Positions 17,051-25,648 of a stretch of DNA of 64,000 bases are shown in pieces. The notes under the pieces are model-generated. The model was not told where the DNA came from and did not search any database. It worked only from the letters and a program-made list of their open reading frames with translations. This DNA comes from an uncultured Piscinibacter sp. (GTDB lineage Bacteria > Pseudomonadota > Gammaproteobacteria > Burkholderiales > Burkholderiaceae_C). A program made the translations under genes and the position numbers. Every line of letters begins with the position of its first letter. Within the stretch, counting starts at the first letter, position 1. The stretch spans positions 124,001 to 188,000 of the forward strand of contig NZ_CALFYO010000032.1 in the NCBI RefSeq assembly GCF_937952055.1, in the 5' to 3' direction.

Positions 17051-17569
17051 ATGGATCAGTTCGTGCCCGTGCGTGGCACGATGGACGAAGCGCTGGCGCT
17101 GTTCCGAGCTGCCCACCGGTGGCCACCGGTGGTCGGGACCATGGATCGGGGTCTCGCAGGTGATGGCGCCTCCGCCGGCGTGCGACGGCGTTCGCTGGTG
17201 GGCCCGATGGGGCCGGCGCTGGTGGGTGCGATCGGTCGCTGGTGTCAGGTCTTGGGCGACGAGGCAGAGCTCAACGCGCAGGTTCGATACCGCCTGGAGC
17301 TGTGTGCTGCGGGACTGACCACCAACCTGCTCAAGTACGGCGGCGAAGCCTGCGAGGGCAGCCGGGTCCATGTGCAGGTGGTGCTCGACGCGCACCGCCT
17401 GAGCCTGACGCTGGTCGACCGCTGCGCGCCCTTCGATCCGTTGGCCGCACCACCGCGCACGCCGGCGCAGCGCGTGGAAGACATGCCTGTCGGCGGCCAG
17501 GGCCTGCATCTGCTCGCTGCTTCACGGACGAACGCCACTACGAGCACCGTGACGGCTGCAACCGGCTGA
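17051..17569 (+). pseudogene. Anti-sigma regulatory factor (HATPase_c, RsbW-like), frameshifted near its end
   Basis: The ATG at 17051 follows a strong Shine-Dalgarno sequence (AAGGAGG, 17035-17041). The product shows the GHKL-ATPase layout of RsbW-type anti-sigma kinases: the N-box region LELCAAGLTTNLLKYG (conserved Asn), then VDRCAPFDPL with the Asp of the G1 box, and VGGQGLHLL as the glycine-rich lid. After LHLL the frame drifts; the expected continuation (CFTDERHYEHRDGCNRLTLVFEL) is read in another frame from about 17519. One added base near 17515 would restore it and would also place it in frame with the following phosphatase. Partner kinase of the STAS and phosphatase genes around it. 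Confidence 0.65.
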
Positions 17570-17607
17570 CGCTGGTCTTCGAACTCGCACGGCCGCCGTC
17601 GGGCGCG

Positions 17608-18996
17608 ATGGACCTCGGCGTGCTCTCGCAGGCGGCCAAGGCGCCGATCTTCCAGGGTGTGCCGGCGGGCGCACTCGAGCCGCTGCTCGTCGGTCTGCCA
17701 TTGCTCGACGTGACGGAGGACCTGCGGCTGCTGCAGCGCGGCGATGCCAACCAGTCGGTCATGCTGGTGCTGCAGGGCTCGCTGCATGTCTCCCTGGACC
17801 AGTCCGACAGCGGCGACTTCATCGAGGTGGCCGCTGGCGAATGCGCCGGCGAAATGTCCGTCATCGACGATCAGCCGGTGTCGGCACATGTCGTGGCGGT
17901 GGCGGGCACGCGGCTGCTGCTGATCGACAGCCTCACTTTCCTCGACCGCGTTCTGGCGATGCCGAGAGTGGCGCGCAACCTGATGTCGGCGATGGCCGAG
18001 CGCATGCGCCGCAGCGACCGGTTGACGATCTCGCGCATGCGCCAGCTGATGGCGCTGGAGCAGGCGCGACGCGAGCTGGCCTTCGCGCACGACATCCAGT
18101 CCAGCCTGTTGCCCGCAGAGTCGCTGTTCGCCGGCGACGTGCGGCTCGATTGCGCAGGCCGCATGCGCCCGGCGCGCGACGTGGGCGGCGACTTCTACGA
18201 CCTGTTCTTCCTCGACGAGCATCGCCTGCTCTTCGTGATTGCCGACGTCTGCGGCAAGGGCCTGCCCGCAGCGCTGTTCATGGTGCGCGCCATCGCCGCG
18301 CACCAGTTCATCACCGCCTTCTGCGGCGTGCTGGATCTGCACACGCACCGACTGCAGTACGTGAATGCAGGCCACCACCCGCCGCTGGTGGCCCCGGCCG
18401 GGCAGCCCTTCACCTACCTGGAGGGGCCGATCAGCCCGCTGGTCGGCATGATCCCCGGGCTGTGCGATCGCAGCGACGAGCTGGAGCTCGCGCCTGGCAG
18501 CGCGCTGCCGCTGTACACCGACGGCGTCACCGAGGCCGAGGACGCCGAGCGCCGCCTGTTCGGCGAAGCGCGGCTGCTGCAATGCCTTCAGTCGCAGGCC
18601 CGCGCTGCCGCGGCCCGGCTGCTGGACGCGGTCTTCGCCGAGGTGGACGCCTTTGCAGGCGGGGCGCTGCAGTCGGACGACAACGGGCAGGGGACCAGAC
18701 CTTCTTCGACTGCTTGGCAGCGGTTGCGGTCGGTGGTGGCCGCAGCGTCTGCACACGGTGTCTCGCGCGAAGCAGTCTTCCGCTCGGCGGCGAGATCGTC
18801 GGCTCAATCACCGCTCATGGAGGTCCAGCTGACCTTGTATGCGTCGAGGCCCTCTGAGGAGGCTCGGGCGGCAGCTTCCTCCATCAACGAACTGCTACTC
18901 CCGCCCCTCCTGGGACGCTCGGTTTGCGGACTCCACCACCCAGAAGAAGACGTCCAAAGGGGCGCTGTCGGCTCCGTTGCCTTGCTTGGCACCTGA
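17608..18996 (+). pseudogene. cNMP-binding / SpoIIE-type PP2C phosphatase, internally deleted
   Basis: The frame starts with a cyclic-nucleotide-binding fold (about residues 12-130: LLQRGDANQSVMLVLQGSLHV, here in blocks LLQRGD and MLVLQGSL, then GEMSVID). A linker helix (RRELAFAHDIQSSLLPAES) leads to a PP2C/SpoIIE domain with the metal-binding ARDVGGDFYDLF and later FCGVLDLHTHRLQYVNAGHHPP. Between ALFMVRAI and AAHQFITAF about 50 residues normal for the family are missing. After LQSDD the frame no longer resembles the expected last strands. Such phosphatases dephosphorylate STAS proteins. With its STAS and kinase partners also damaged, I judge the module non-functional. Confidence 0.65.
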
Positions 18997-19203
18997 CAGG
19001 GGGCATGCGAGACGCGCCTGGCGCCGTGGCCGCAGTTCACGTCGGGAGGTTGGACCCCGAATGCGACGCCTCCGATGGTGTGGAACGGAGCGCCTTCGTC
19101 ATGCTTCCAGCCCAGAGGAAGTCAAGAACCGAAGCGCGTCTATCGCCTTGAAAGGGATGGCCCGGGTGCTGTGCTGACCGAGCAGCCTGGACAGGCCTGT
19201 GCG

Positions 19204-20094
19204 TCAGTGCGGGGCATCGCCCGCCAACCGACCAGCACCGAACACCGTGGCGTCGATGCTGGCCAGCAGCTCGCTCACCCGGACCGGGTCGATCGCGTAC
19301 TCCGGGTGGGCGCGGAACAGCTGGGCGGCCGACTGCAGGCGGCGGATGTCGCGCAGACCCTGCCGGGCGACCGTGTTGTGCAACACGGGCGCTGCGGTGC
19401 CGCGCGACAACGGTTGGCGGAGCAGCCACACGACTTGGCGTTGGTCGAGCGCCAGCAGCTGGCGGTCGCAGGTGCAACGCGCCGTTGGCGAGACGAGGCC
19501 GCAGTGGGCGTCGACGAAGCTGCGCAGCGCCTGCCGGGCGCGCGCCAGTTGCTGCCGCATCGCGGCCGGCGAAACTCCCGCGATGTGCGCTGCCTCCGGG
19601 CCTTCGAGGTCCATCACCTCGCACAGCACGTAGGCCAGGCGCTGCGCGGCCGGCAGCGCCATCAGCATGCCCTGGGTGCATACGAGCGCAAGCTCCACCA
19701 CGGCGACCCGCTGCTCGGGCGTGACGGCGTCGACGGGTGCCGGCAACGCCTCGGCACGATCGATGCCAGCCTCGAGGTCGAGGCCCAGCTCGGTGAAGTT
19801 GCGCTCGGCGCGGCGGCGCTCGCCGGCGCGCCGCTCGTCGAGGAGCGCGTTGACCGCGATGCGGTAGACCCAGGTCGAGAAGCGGCTGTCGCCGCGGTAG
19901 TCCGACAGGTGTGTGGCCACGCGCAGCAGGATCTCCTGCGTGGCATCGAGCGCGTCCTCGCGACGGCCGAGCATGCGTTGCGCGAGATTGAAGACCAGCG
20001 GCTGTGCCGCCCGCAACACGCGTTCAAGCGCGCGTGCGTCACCCTCGAGGGACTTTGCGAGGTCAACTTCGAGTGTCGGGTCGTCCATGTTCAT
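19204..20094 (-). CDS. ECF-type RNA polymerase sigma factor with Cys-rich C-terminal extension
   Basis: A 296-residue sigma-70 family protein. Region 2 lies at about 35-100 (QRMLGRREDALDATQEI and the -10 recognition helix STWVYRIAVN) and region 4 at about 140-195 (GMLMALPAAQRLAYVL, then PEAAHIAGVSPAAMRQQLARAR). About 100 extra residues follow, beginning CGLVSPTARCTC (C-x8-C-x-C), a pattern that could bind metal and control activity. The start ATG overlaps the stop of the thioesterase gene (ATGA at 20091-20094), so the sigma factor is the third gene of an operon with acyl-CoA enzymes. No anti-sigma gene is adjacent. Confidence 0.85.
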   Translation of the reverse strand: MNMDDPTLEVDLAKSLEGDARALERVLRAAQPLVFNLAQRMLGRREDALDATQEILLRVATHLSDYRGDSRFSTWVYRIAVNALLDERRAGERRRAERNFTELGLDLEAGIDRAEALPAPVDAVTPEQRVAVVELALVCTQGMLMALPAAQRLAYVLCEVMDLEGPEAAHIAGVSPAAMRQQLARARQALRSFVDAHCGLVSPTARCTCDRQLLALDQRQVVWLLRQPLSRGTAAPVLHNTVARQGLRDIRRLQSAAQLFRAHPEYAIDPVRVSELLASIDATVFGAGRLAGDAPH

Positions 20095-20900
20095 GCGTGA
20101 TCCTTGGGGCCGGCGGTCTGCCCGATCCAGGTCAGCTGCTGCATCGTCAGGGCCAGTCGCCCATCGGGCCACCACAGCGTACCGCGCTCCAGGCCGAAGC
20201 CCTCGGTGCAGGCGTCCTCCTCGTGGCAAGCGGCGAAGAAGCCGTCGGTCGAATCCGGGCCGGGCGCCACGTCGTGGAAGACCACCTGCATCGACACCGT
20301 CGACACCGGCACCGGCTGGGACGACGTGGCCCAGCGCGGCGGGAACCATGCGTCGGCCAGCAGCAGCAACGCCGCGGGGCCTTCTGGCAGTGGCTCGCGA
20401 GACCGCAGCCACCCCCCCGATCGCGCCGCGCCTCCACGGGCGAACGGCAGCCCAAACGCCACGCGGTGGTCGATGGTGCGCACGAATGCCGCCAGTGCGT
20501 CGAGCGAGGTCAGCCGCGGAAGCGTGACGGGATCCGGCAGGACGGGGCGTTGCCGCTGCGTCGACGGCGCGCCGGGGCCGGCTTCGCCAAACACGGCCTC
20601 GGCCGTGACCGCGACGCCCATGTGGCCTTCGGGCTGCAACGTGGCGCGCAGACCCGCCACACGGCGCTGCAGGCGCAGGCGCTCGACCTCGATGTCGATC
20701 GAGCCGGCCGGCAATCGACCGAGGAACTGAAGCGTCACCGCGCGCAACGGCCAGCCGCCGGGCGCCTCGCGCTGCAGCGCCGCCACCGCGAGCCCCGCGA
20801 GCCAGCCGCCGAACGGGCCGATCTGATTCCAGTATCGCGGGTCGGTGGGGGCGCGGAAGCGGCCCGGTCTCGTCGCTTCGATCGAGAAGCCTGAGCTCAT
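20091..20900 (-). CDS. Acyl-CoA thioesterase, TesB-like double hot-dog family
   Basis: A 269-residue protein with two hot-dog-type halves: the N-terminal half contains NQIGPFGGWLAGLAVAAL (about 25-42), typical of thioesterase-like superfamily proteins, and the C-terminal half contains LLLADAWFPPRW (the catalytic-Asp region) and STVSMQVVFHD, then GLERGTLWWPDGRLAL near the end. It should hydrolyse acyl-CoA to free acid and CoA in the cytosol; the chain specificity cannot be read from sequence. Its ATG overlaps the TGA of the enoyl-CoA hydratase gene and its TGA overlaps the sigma-factor start. Confidence 0.85.
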   Translation of the reverse strand: MSSGFSIEATRPGRFRAPTDPRYWNQIGPFGGWLAGLAVAALQREAPGGWPLRAVTLQFLGRLPAGSIDIEVERLRLQRRVAGLRATLQPEGHMGVAVTAEAVFGEAGPGAPSTQRQRPVLPDPVTLPRLTSLDALAAFVRTIDHRVAFGLPFARGGAARSGGWLRSREPLPEGPAALLLLADAWFPPRWATSSQPVPVSTVSMQVVFHDVAPGPDSTDGFFAACHEEDACTEGFGLERGTLWWPDGRLALTMQQLTWIGQTAGPKDHA

Positions 20901-21697
20901 GTGGGTGCCCCCGCGTCGCGCCGCATCGGCCGCTTGTCCTGGGACGGCAAGGCCCGTCGCAATGCATCCGCATGGCCGAAGCTGGTGTAGCCGTTCAAAG
21001 CTTCGAGGCGCAGCGCATCGTCCAGCGGGCGGCCGATCAGGTCGAGAATGGTCTCCTTGGCCGACGCCACGGCGTGCCCGCTGTGGCGGGCGATCGCGGC
21101 GGCCGTTCGAGCAGCCTCCGCGAGCAGTTGATCGCGCGAGACGACGCGGCTCACCAGACGCAGGCGCAGGGCTTCGTCGGCACCGACAGGCCGGCCGGTC
21201 AGCGCGAGGTCAAGCGCCACGCCGGCGCCGGCGATGGCCACCAGCCGAACGAGGCCGCCATCGCCCGCATGCAGGCCGTGACGGATCTCGAAGGCGCCGA
21301 ACGTGGCGTCGTCCGCCGCCACGCGGATGTCGCAGGCAAGCGCAAGCTCGAAGCCGGCACCGACGGCGTGCCCGTGCACGGCAGCGATCACGGGCTTGCG
21401 TAGCCGGTGCCGGCCGCGTGTGAGGCCGCCCCCGAGGCCGCATGCCACATTGGCGCGCAACATCGCGGGGGTCGCATCGGCCCAGCGCGGGATCACGCTC
21501 TTCAGGTCGGCCCCGGCACAGAATGCCGGACCTTCGCCGTGCAGCACAGCCACACGCACGCTGGCGTCGGACTCGAACTGCTGCCAGGCCCGGGCGAGCG
21601 CGGCATCCATGTCATCGTCGATGGCGTTGCGCGCCTCGGGACGGCACAGGCGAACCCAGGCAACGCCGTCGCGCGTCGCGTAATCCAGTCGGCTCAT
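20897..21697 (-). CDS. Enoyl-CoA hydratase/isomerase family protein
   Basis: A 266-residue crotonase-fold enzyme. The CoA-binding and oxyanion-hole motifs are present: RPEARNAIDDDM, GEGPAFCAGADLKS (about 58-71) and HGHAVGAGFELALACDIRVA (oxyanion hole Gly, about 118-137). The glutamate typical of hydratases (EIRHGLHAGDG block) is partly kept as FGAFEIRHGL, but the second catalytic Glu is not obvious, so isomerase or another crotonase reaction is possible. The ATG at 21697 has CAGGAG five to six bases upstream. It is the first gene of the coupled hydratase-thioesterase-sigma operon. Confidence 0.87.
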   Translation of the reverse strand: MSRLDYATRDGVAWVRLCRPEARNAIDDDMDAALARAWQQFESDASVRVAVLHGEGPAFCAGADLKSVIPRWADATPAMLRANVACGLGGGLTRGRHRLRKPVIAAVHGHAVGAGFELALACDIRVAADDATFGAFEIRHGLHAGDGGLVRLVAIAGAGVALDLALTGRPVGADEALRLRLVSRVVSRDQLLAEAARTAAAIARHSGHAVASAKETILDLIGRPLDDALRLEALNGYTSFGHADALRRALPSQDKRPMRRDAGAPT

Positions 21698-21796
21698 TGA
21701 ACGCTCCTGGTGGCGGGCCCGCAGCGTGCGTTCCCTGCTCCCTTGGACGTCCGTCAGTGCCGCTGTGTGACACGGCGGGGCGCTCAGAACGAACTC

Positions 21797-21827
21797 TTGA
21801 CCTTGCCCCTGTGGCAGGGTGAAGGCT
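21797..21827 (+). promoter_or_regulatory. Putative MerR/CueR-type promoter before the kelch lipoprotein
   Basis: TTGACC (21797-21802) is followed after 19 bp by AAGGCT (21822-21827), the overlong spacer typical of MerR-family promoters, and the spacer holds an imperfect dyad (ACCTTGCCCCTGTGGCAGGG). The same design is present before cueR and copA in this window, so CueR control is plausible. Confidence 0.55.
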
Positions 21828-21835
21828 TCCGGTCC

Positions 21836-22583
21836 ATGACGCAAGGGCAGCAGGGCTGCCGACCCATGGGACCCGCACACTCAGCCGTCGACGGCTCCTT
21901 GCCTTCGGGCTGGCCCCGCTTCCGTCCCTCGCCTTGGCCGCCTGTGGGGGCGGGGGCGACGACGTCGTGCTGTCGGATTGCGTGAGCGTCTTGGACGCCT
22001 TCGCCGGCACATGGAGAGAGGCCGCTCGAATGGGCACGGGCCGAGCCGAGGCCTGCGTGGTCCCGCTGGGCTCGATGCAGCTCTTTGTGCATGGCGGCGC
22101 GCGCAGCCTCGCAGGATCACGCACGGCGGAGTGGGTCGATCTGAGCACGGGCACGACCTTGCAGGCGGTAGCCACTCCCACGTGGCTGCACCACACCGCC
22201 ACGCGGCCATGGCGCAGCCCGACGGCCGCGTGCTGATCGCCGGCGGAGAACAGGGGCCGCTCGCGCAGCCGGCCACGCCGAGCGCGGTGTGGCTGGCCTG
22301 CGAACCGTGGACGGCGGCCCCGGTCGCCGGCGCGCCGCCTTGGATTGAAACGGCGGCGGCCAGCGCCGTGCGCGGCGAAGAACTGTTGCTCTTCGGCGGA
22401 CTGGACGCAGCGGGTCACGCCGTCGCTGCCGCGTGGGCGTTCGGCACCGCGCCACGCCGGCTGCCGCCCATGCCGGACCCGCGTGCGTGGCATCGCGCGA
22501 CGGCCTTGCCTGGTGGGCAGGTGCTCGTCGTCGGTGGCGAATCCGGTGGTCGGCTGTTCGCCACCGCAGTTCGCTACGGCTGA
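21836..22583 (+). pseudogene. Kelch-repeat lipoprotein, broken by frame changes
   Basis: Three frames together describe one protein. ATG 21836 gives a short leader; a second frame continues with RRRLLAFGLAPLPS and a lipobox LALAACGGGGDD, then kelch-like segments (LFVHGGARSLAGSRTAEWVDL). A third frame takes over near 22200 and reads PDGRVLIAGGEQG, LLLFGGLDAAGH and GGQVLVVGGESG, the G-G motifs of kelch blades, to the stop at 22583. At least two single-base changes are needed for one open frame, so it is a pseudogene or carries sequence errors. The promoter in front is of the copper-responsive MerR type. Confidence 0.6.
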
Positions 22584-22672
22584 GGCCCACCGTGTCACAC
22601 GCACGGCCCTCAGATCGTCAAAGGAGTGGTCGGCCACGGCCGGCATACCACGCTCTCAAGGAAGGACACTCG

Positions 22673-22990
22673 ATGGACCGTCACCACCTCATCACGCGCC
22701 AGGCGTTCGACGTGCAGATCATTGCCGACGGCGTCGACGTCACATCCCGCTCGCCCATTGTCAGCGTCCGCTACGCGTCCGACGGGTCCGGCACGCGCAC
22801 CTTGCGCGACGGCAGCACCGTACCGGGACGCTGGCGATTCGCGAACCCGGAGCAGACACAAATCGAGGTTGTCGGTCCAGAGGGGTCCTCACGGTGGGTC
22901 ATCGTCGAGCTCAACGCCAACGTGTACCGCAAGGTGAACGTCGACAGCGGCATCGAGTTCATCCACCGTCCCCCCGCCGTCAGCGCCTGA
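22673..22990 (+). CDS. Small hypothetical protein
   Basis: A 105-residue soluble protein from ATG 22673, with a purine-rich AAGGAAGG about 8 bases upstream. It has a beta-rich composition (FDVQIIADGVDVTSRSPIV, TLRDGSTVPGRWRF, RWVIVELNANVYRKVN). I do not recognise the family. It lies 48 bp before a DUF1330 gene on the same strand, so the two may be co-transcribed. Codon use matches neighbouring genes, which supports it being real. Confidence 0.6.
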   Translation: MDRHHLITRQAFDVQIIADGVDVTSRSPIVSVRYASDGSGTRTLRDGSTVPGRWRFANPEQTQIEVVGPEGSSRWVIVELNANVYRKVNVDSGIEFIHRPPAVSA

Positions 22991-23038
22991 CCACCCCACG
23001 CCCACGAGTTACACATCCCCACCCAAACGGAGAAACTG

Positions 23039-23329
23039 ATGTCCGCCTATTGCTTGTTCGAGAACCTCGAGATCACTGACTTCGCCCAATTGGAGGCCTA
23101 CAAGGCACGCGTCGCCCCCCTGGTGGGGCGCTTCGGCGGCCGTTACGTGGTGCTGGGCGGAAACGCCCGCCGCGTGGAAGGCGACTGGACGCCGGCCTAT
23201 CTCGTCATGATCGAGTTTCCGGACGCAGCCCAAGCGAATCAGTGGTGCGACTCGCCGGAGTATGGCGAGGTGAAGCAGCTGCGCCTTGCGGCCGGGCGCT
23301 TCAATGGCGTGATTCTCGAGGGCCTCTGA
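23039..23329 (+). CDS. DUF1330 domain protein (dimeric alpha-beta barrel fold)
   Basis: A 96-residue protein matching the whole DUF1330 domain: start MSAYCLFENLEITD, then LEAYKARVAPLVGRFGGRYVV (in blocks YKARVAPLV and GGRYVVLGG), EGDWTPAYLVMIEFPD, and the WCDSPEYGEVKQLR segment. The fold is the ferredoxin-like dimeric barrel; no reaction is known. A good ribosome binding site (CGGAGAAA) precedes the ATG. Complete, with normal length. Confidence 0.87.
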   Translation: MSAYCLFENLEITDFAQLEAYKARVAPLVGRFGGRYVVLGGNARRVEGDWTPAYLVMIEFPDAAQANQWCDSPEYGEVKQLRLAAGRFNGVILEGL

Positions 23330-23384
23330 GGCGAACCACCTCCCGACGCAGACCCGATACCGCTCCCCTCATGCGGTAGCCCCC

Positions 23385-23933
23385 GTGAGCCTCGACACCC
23401 TTGATGCGCTGTCTACCGACCGGCTCGTGATCCGTCCGGTGGACGACACTGATATCGCCGACCTGCTCGCGGTGAATGGCGACGCCGAGGTCGTGCGGCA
23501 CCTGCCCTGCGGCGCATGGCGCTCGCTCGCCGATGGGCAGGCGTGGCTCGGGCGCATGCGTGCACTTCAGGATGCCGGCACCGGGCGCCAGTTCGTCTTG
23601 GTCTCTCGCGGCGAAGGGCGAGCCATCGGCACAGTGCTGCTGTTCCGCCACGAGCCCTCCAGCGCCCGCGCAGAAGTCGGTTACGTGCTCGGCCGCGCGC
23701 ATTGGGGCCGAGGCCTGATGCGTGAGACGCTGCGGGCGTTCTGCAAGGCCGCGTTCATGCAGGTCTGCCTGCACCGGATCGAGGCCGAGGCCCTTCCCGA
23801 GAATCAAGCCTCCAACCGGTTGCTCGCCTCGCTGGGTTTCACGCTCGAAGGACGGCTGCGGCAGCGGTGGCGCACCGAGGGCGGAGGCCGCGACGTGAAT
23901 CATTGGGGCCTGCTGATCGGTGAACTGCGCTGA
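23385..23933 (+). CDS. GNAT-family N-acetyltransferase, RimJ/RimL type
   Basis: A 182-residue acetyltransferase. The start TDRLVIRPVDDTDIADLLA is typical of the RimJ/RimL group. The acetyl-CoA binding region is EVGYVLGRAHWGRGLMRETL (about 97-116, in the usual V/I-G-Y-x-L…G-x-G form), followed by LHRIEAEALPENQASNRLLASLGF (blocks RIEAEALPEN and SNRLLASLGF) and the closing EGRLRQRW. It would acetylate an amino group of an unidentified protein or small molecule. Complete. The next 720 bp downstream has no gene. Confidence 0.92.
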   Translation: MSLDTLDALSTDRLVIRPVDDTDIADLLAVNGDAEVVRHLPCGAWRSLADGQAWLGRMRALQDAGTGRQFVLVSRGEGRAIGTVLLFRHEPSSARAEVGYVLGRAHWGRGLMRETLRAFCKAAFMQVCLHRIEAEALPENQASNRLLASLGFTLEGRLRQRWRTEGGGRDVNHWGLLIGELR

Positions 23934-24653
23934 TGGTTCGTCGTGCGTCGGCGTCGAACGTGTCGGGACCGATGGACCGGTCCTTTGGATCCGGCTCACG
24001 CAGGAACGACCCATCTCCTGCGTACCAGCACACCGACGATCAGTTTCGAGAGACCGGTGACGGCCAGCAGCGGTCGGCCCGCTCGACGTGCCACGCGACC
24101 GCTTCCCACTGGTTGCTGCCGGTTAGGTTCAGCCGCTGAGCGGCGACCACGGCCGGAAGCGGTCTTCGGTGGCGCTGCAAGTCGGATGACCGCTGCACCT
24201 CCTCGACCGGTCACTCGCGCATGGCCATCCGCCCGACGGTCCGCGAACGGCTCCTTCAGCTCGGGACGACCGGGCGAACCCGACCCTCTTCGGAAAGGCT
24301 CACCGCGTTACCAAGGCGCCGGGAAGCGGCCATTCAGCCCTCATGCGCGCGGCTGCGACGTGCCGCCGGCCTCGTGCCCGCACAGAGTGGCGAAGAGTGA
24401 AGCAAGCTCCTCCGGAGTCGTGACGTGTGCCTTGTGGCTCGCGTCGATCTGGAAGTGCCGCCAGCCAGATGCCATGCTCGGGCTGTCGACGCCCCGATGG
24501 TGATTGATATCGATGGAGCGCCAGGCACTGCCTGCGGTTGCCATCGACGATGTGCGCCTGCAGCAGCGGCCGGGCTTCCGGACCTGCCGCTGCAGCGGCC
24601 TGACGTCAGGGCCGTGCTCCTTGCGACAAGCAGAGCCGGTCGCCGGTGTGGCG
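23934..24653. other. 720-bp region without a convincing gene; contains a repeat-like segment
   Basis: No frame here resembles a known protein. A minus-strand frame at 24341-24544 reads FQIDASHKAHVTTPEELASLF, which looks protein-like but cannot be assigned. The stretch gaccggtgacg...agcagcggtcg (24052-24076) is closely matched at 49642-49667, so part of this region is a dispersed intergenic repeat. Confidence 0.4.
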
Positions 24654-25232
24654 TCAGTGCCGGCCGTGAGCGTCGTGGGCCGCTCGGGTCCACGCCATCA
24701 GGTCAAGGTACGTCGTGGTTCCCGGTAACGACTCGGTTGCGCGAGCCGGCCGGTGAGCCCCGCGTTCTTCTGCACTCGTCGACATGCGTACCGGCTTGGC
24801 TCCGACAGCCCCGGGTGGTGGCGCCTCGGGGCTGTGCACCGCGAGCCCCTCGAGGATCGCGCAGTGGGGATCGTCGTCGCCGTGACACGATGCGACCAGG
24901 CGCTCCAGCGCGGACTGCATCTGCGCGAGCTCGCGCATCTTCTGGTTGAGGGCGTCGAGGTGCGACCGTGCCAGTGCCTTGACCTCGCGGCTGGCGCGGC
25001 TGCGGTCGCTCCACAGCCCCAGCAGTTCGGCGATCTGCTCGATCGAGAAGCCGAGTTGCCGAGACTGGCGAATGAAGCGCAAGATCGAAACCTCGCGCTC
25101 GCTGTACTGGCGGTACCCGGACTCGGTGCGCGTTGCCTCGGGCACCAGACCGATCTGCTCGTAGTGGCGGATCATTTTTGGCGACACCCCCGCGGCTGCG
25201 GCGGCTTCGCCAATGTTCATCCAGCGTGCCAT
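24654..25232 (-). CDS. cueR: CueR-type copper-responsive MerR-family regulator
   Basis: A 192-residue regulator. The N-terminal winged-helix domain reads MNIGEAAAAAGVSPKMIRHYEQIGL and a long dimerisation helix follows. The metal loop is CHGDDDPHC (Cys-x7-Cys, about residues 115-123), the Cu(I)-selective arrangement of CueR. About 60 residues follow the metal loop, whereas CueR normally ends within 15-20, so there is a Pro/Ala-rich extension ending in a His-containing tail (DAHGRH). The ATG at 25232 has GGGAGG seven bases upstream; MNIGEAA four codons later is the alternative. The gene is on the opposite strand to copA and has a dyad promoter of its own. Confidence 0.9.
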   Translation of the reverse strand: MARWMNIGEAAAAAGVSPKMIRHYEQIGLVPEATRTESGYRQYSEREVSILRFIRQSRQLGFSIEQIAELLGLWSDRSRASREVKALARSHLDALNQKMRELAQMQSALERLVASCHGDDDPHCAILEGLAVHSPEAPPPGAVGAKPVRMSTSAEERGAHRPARATESLPGTTTYLDLMAWTRAAHDAHGRH

Positions 25233-25272
25233 GGGAACCTCCCGTCGATCGATGGCATGGTGGGACGCCAGC

Positions 25273-25300
25273 TTGGACCTTGCCACAGGGTGAAGGTCAA
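25273..25300 (-). promoter_or_regulatory. CueR-type dyad promoter of cueR
   Basis: On the minus strand TTGACC (25300-25295) is followed after 19 bp by CAAGCT. The spacer holds the dyad ACCTT-11 bp-AAGGT (25277-25297). This is the standard MerR-family architecture with a stretched spacer and indicates autoregulation. Confidence 0.75.
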
Positions 25301-25344
25301 GCCCGCGCCGATGACCGGACGGGCTTGGCGCGCGTCGACGCGGG

Positions 25345-25617
25345 TCAGCGGCACTGGCCGCAACACGACCCGCCGTCTGCCGCGTTCGCCGCCGCGCTCA
25401 TGGCGTCCGCCCGGACCGGTGTGTAGCCGGCTTCGGCGATCGCGTCGCGCAATTCGTCCGCATCGGCAGCCTCGGGCTCCACGGTCACGAGATGCCGGGC
25501 GAGGTCGACGGTCACCCGGGCTTGCGGGTCGGTGGCCTTGAGGGCCTTGGTGATCGTGCTGGCGCAATGGCCGCAGGTCATGTCATTCACTTCGAATGCA
25601 ATCACGGTGCTCTCCAT
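25345..25617 (-). CDS. copZ: Heavy-metal-associated (HMA) copper chaperone, CopZ-like
   Basis: A 90-residue protein with one HMA domain. The Cu(I) site is DMTCGHCAS (about residues 12-20). The rest of the ferredoxin-like fold follows (VTVDLARHLVTVEPEAADADELRDAIAEAGYTP in blocks). An unusual C-terminal tail of about 20 residues adds SCCGQC, which offers extra thiol ligands. It would carry Cu(I) to CopA in the cytoplasm. It is divergent from copA and downstream of a dyad promoter at 25650-25673, and lies 112 bp upstream of cueR on the same strand. Confidence 0.9.
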   Translation of the reverse strand: MESTVIAFEVNDMTCGHCASTITKALKATDPQARVTVDLARHLVTVEPEAADADELRDAIAEAGYTPVRADAMSAAANAADGGSCCGQCR

Positions 25618-25648
25618 GTTGAGCGGTTGAGGGAGGCTTCACTGTTGG

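Noticed and set aside
24341..24544. Minus-strand frame with FQIDASHKAHVTTPEELASLF
   Set aside because: Protein-like but short, without a ribosome binding site or recognisable family; insufficient to call a gene.
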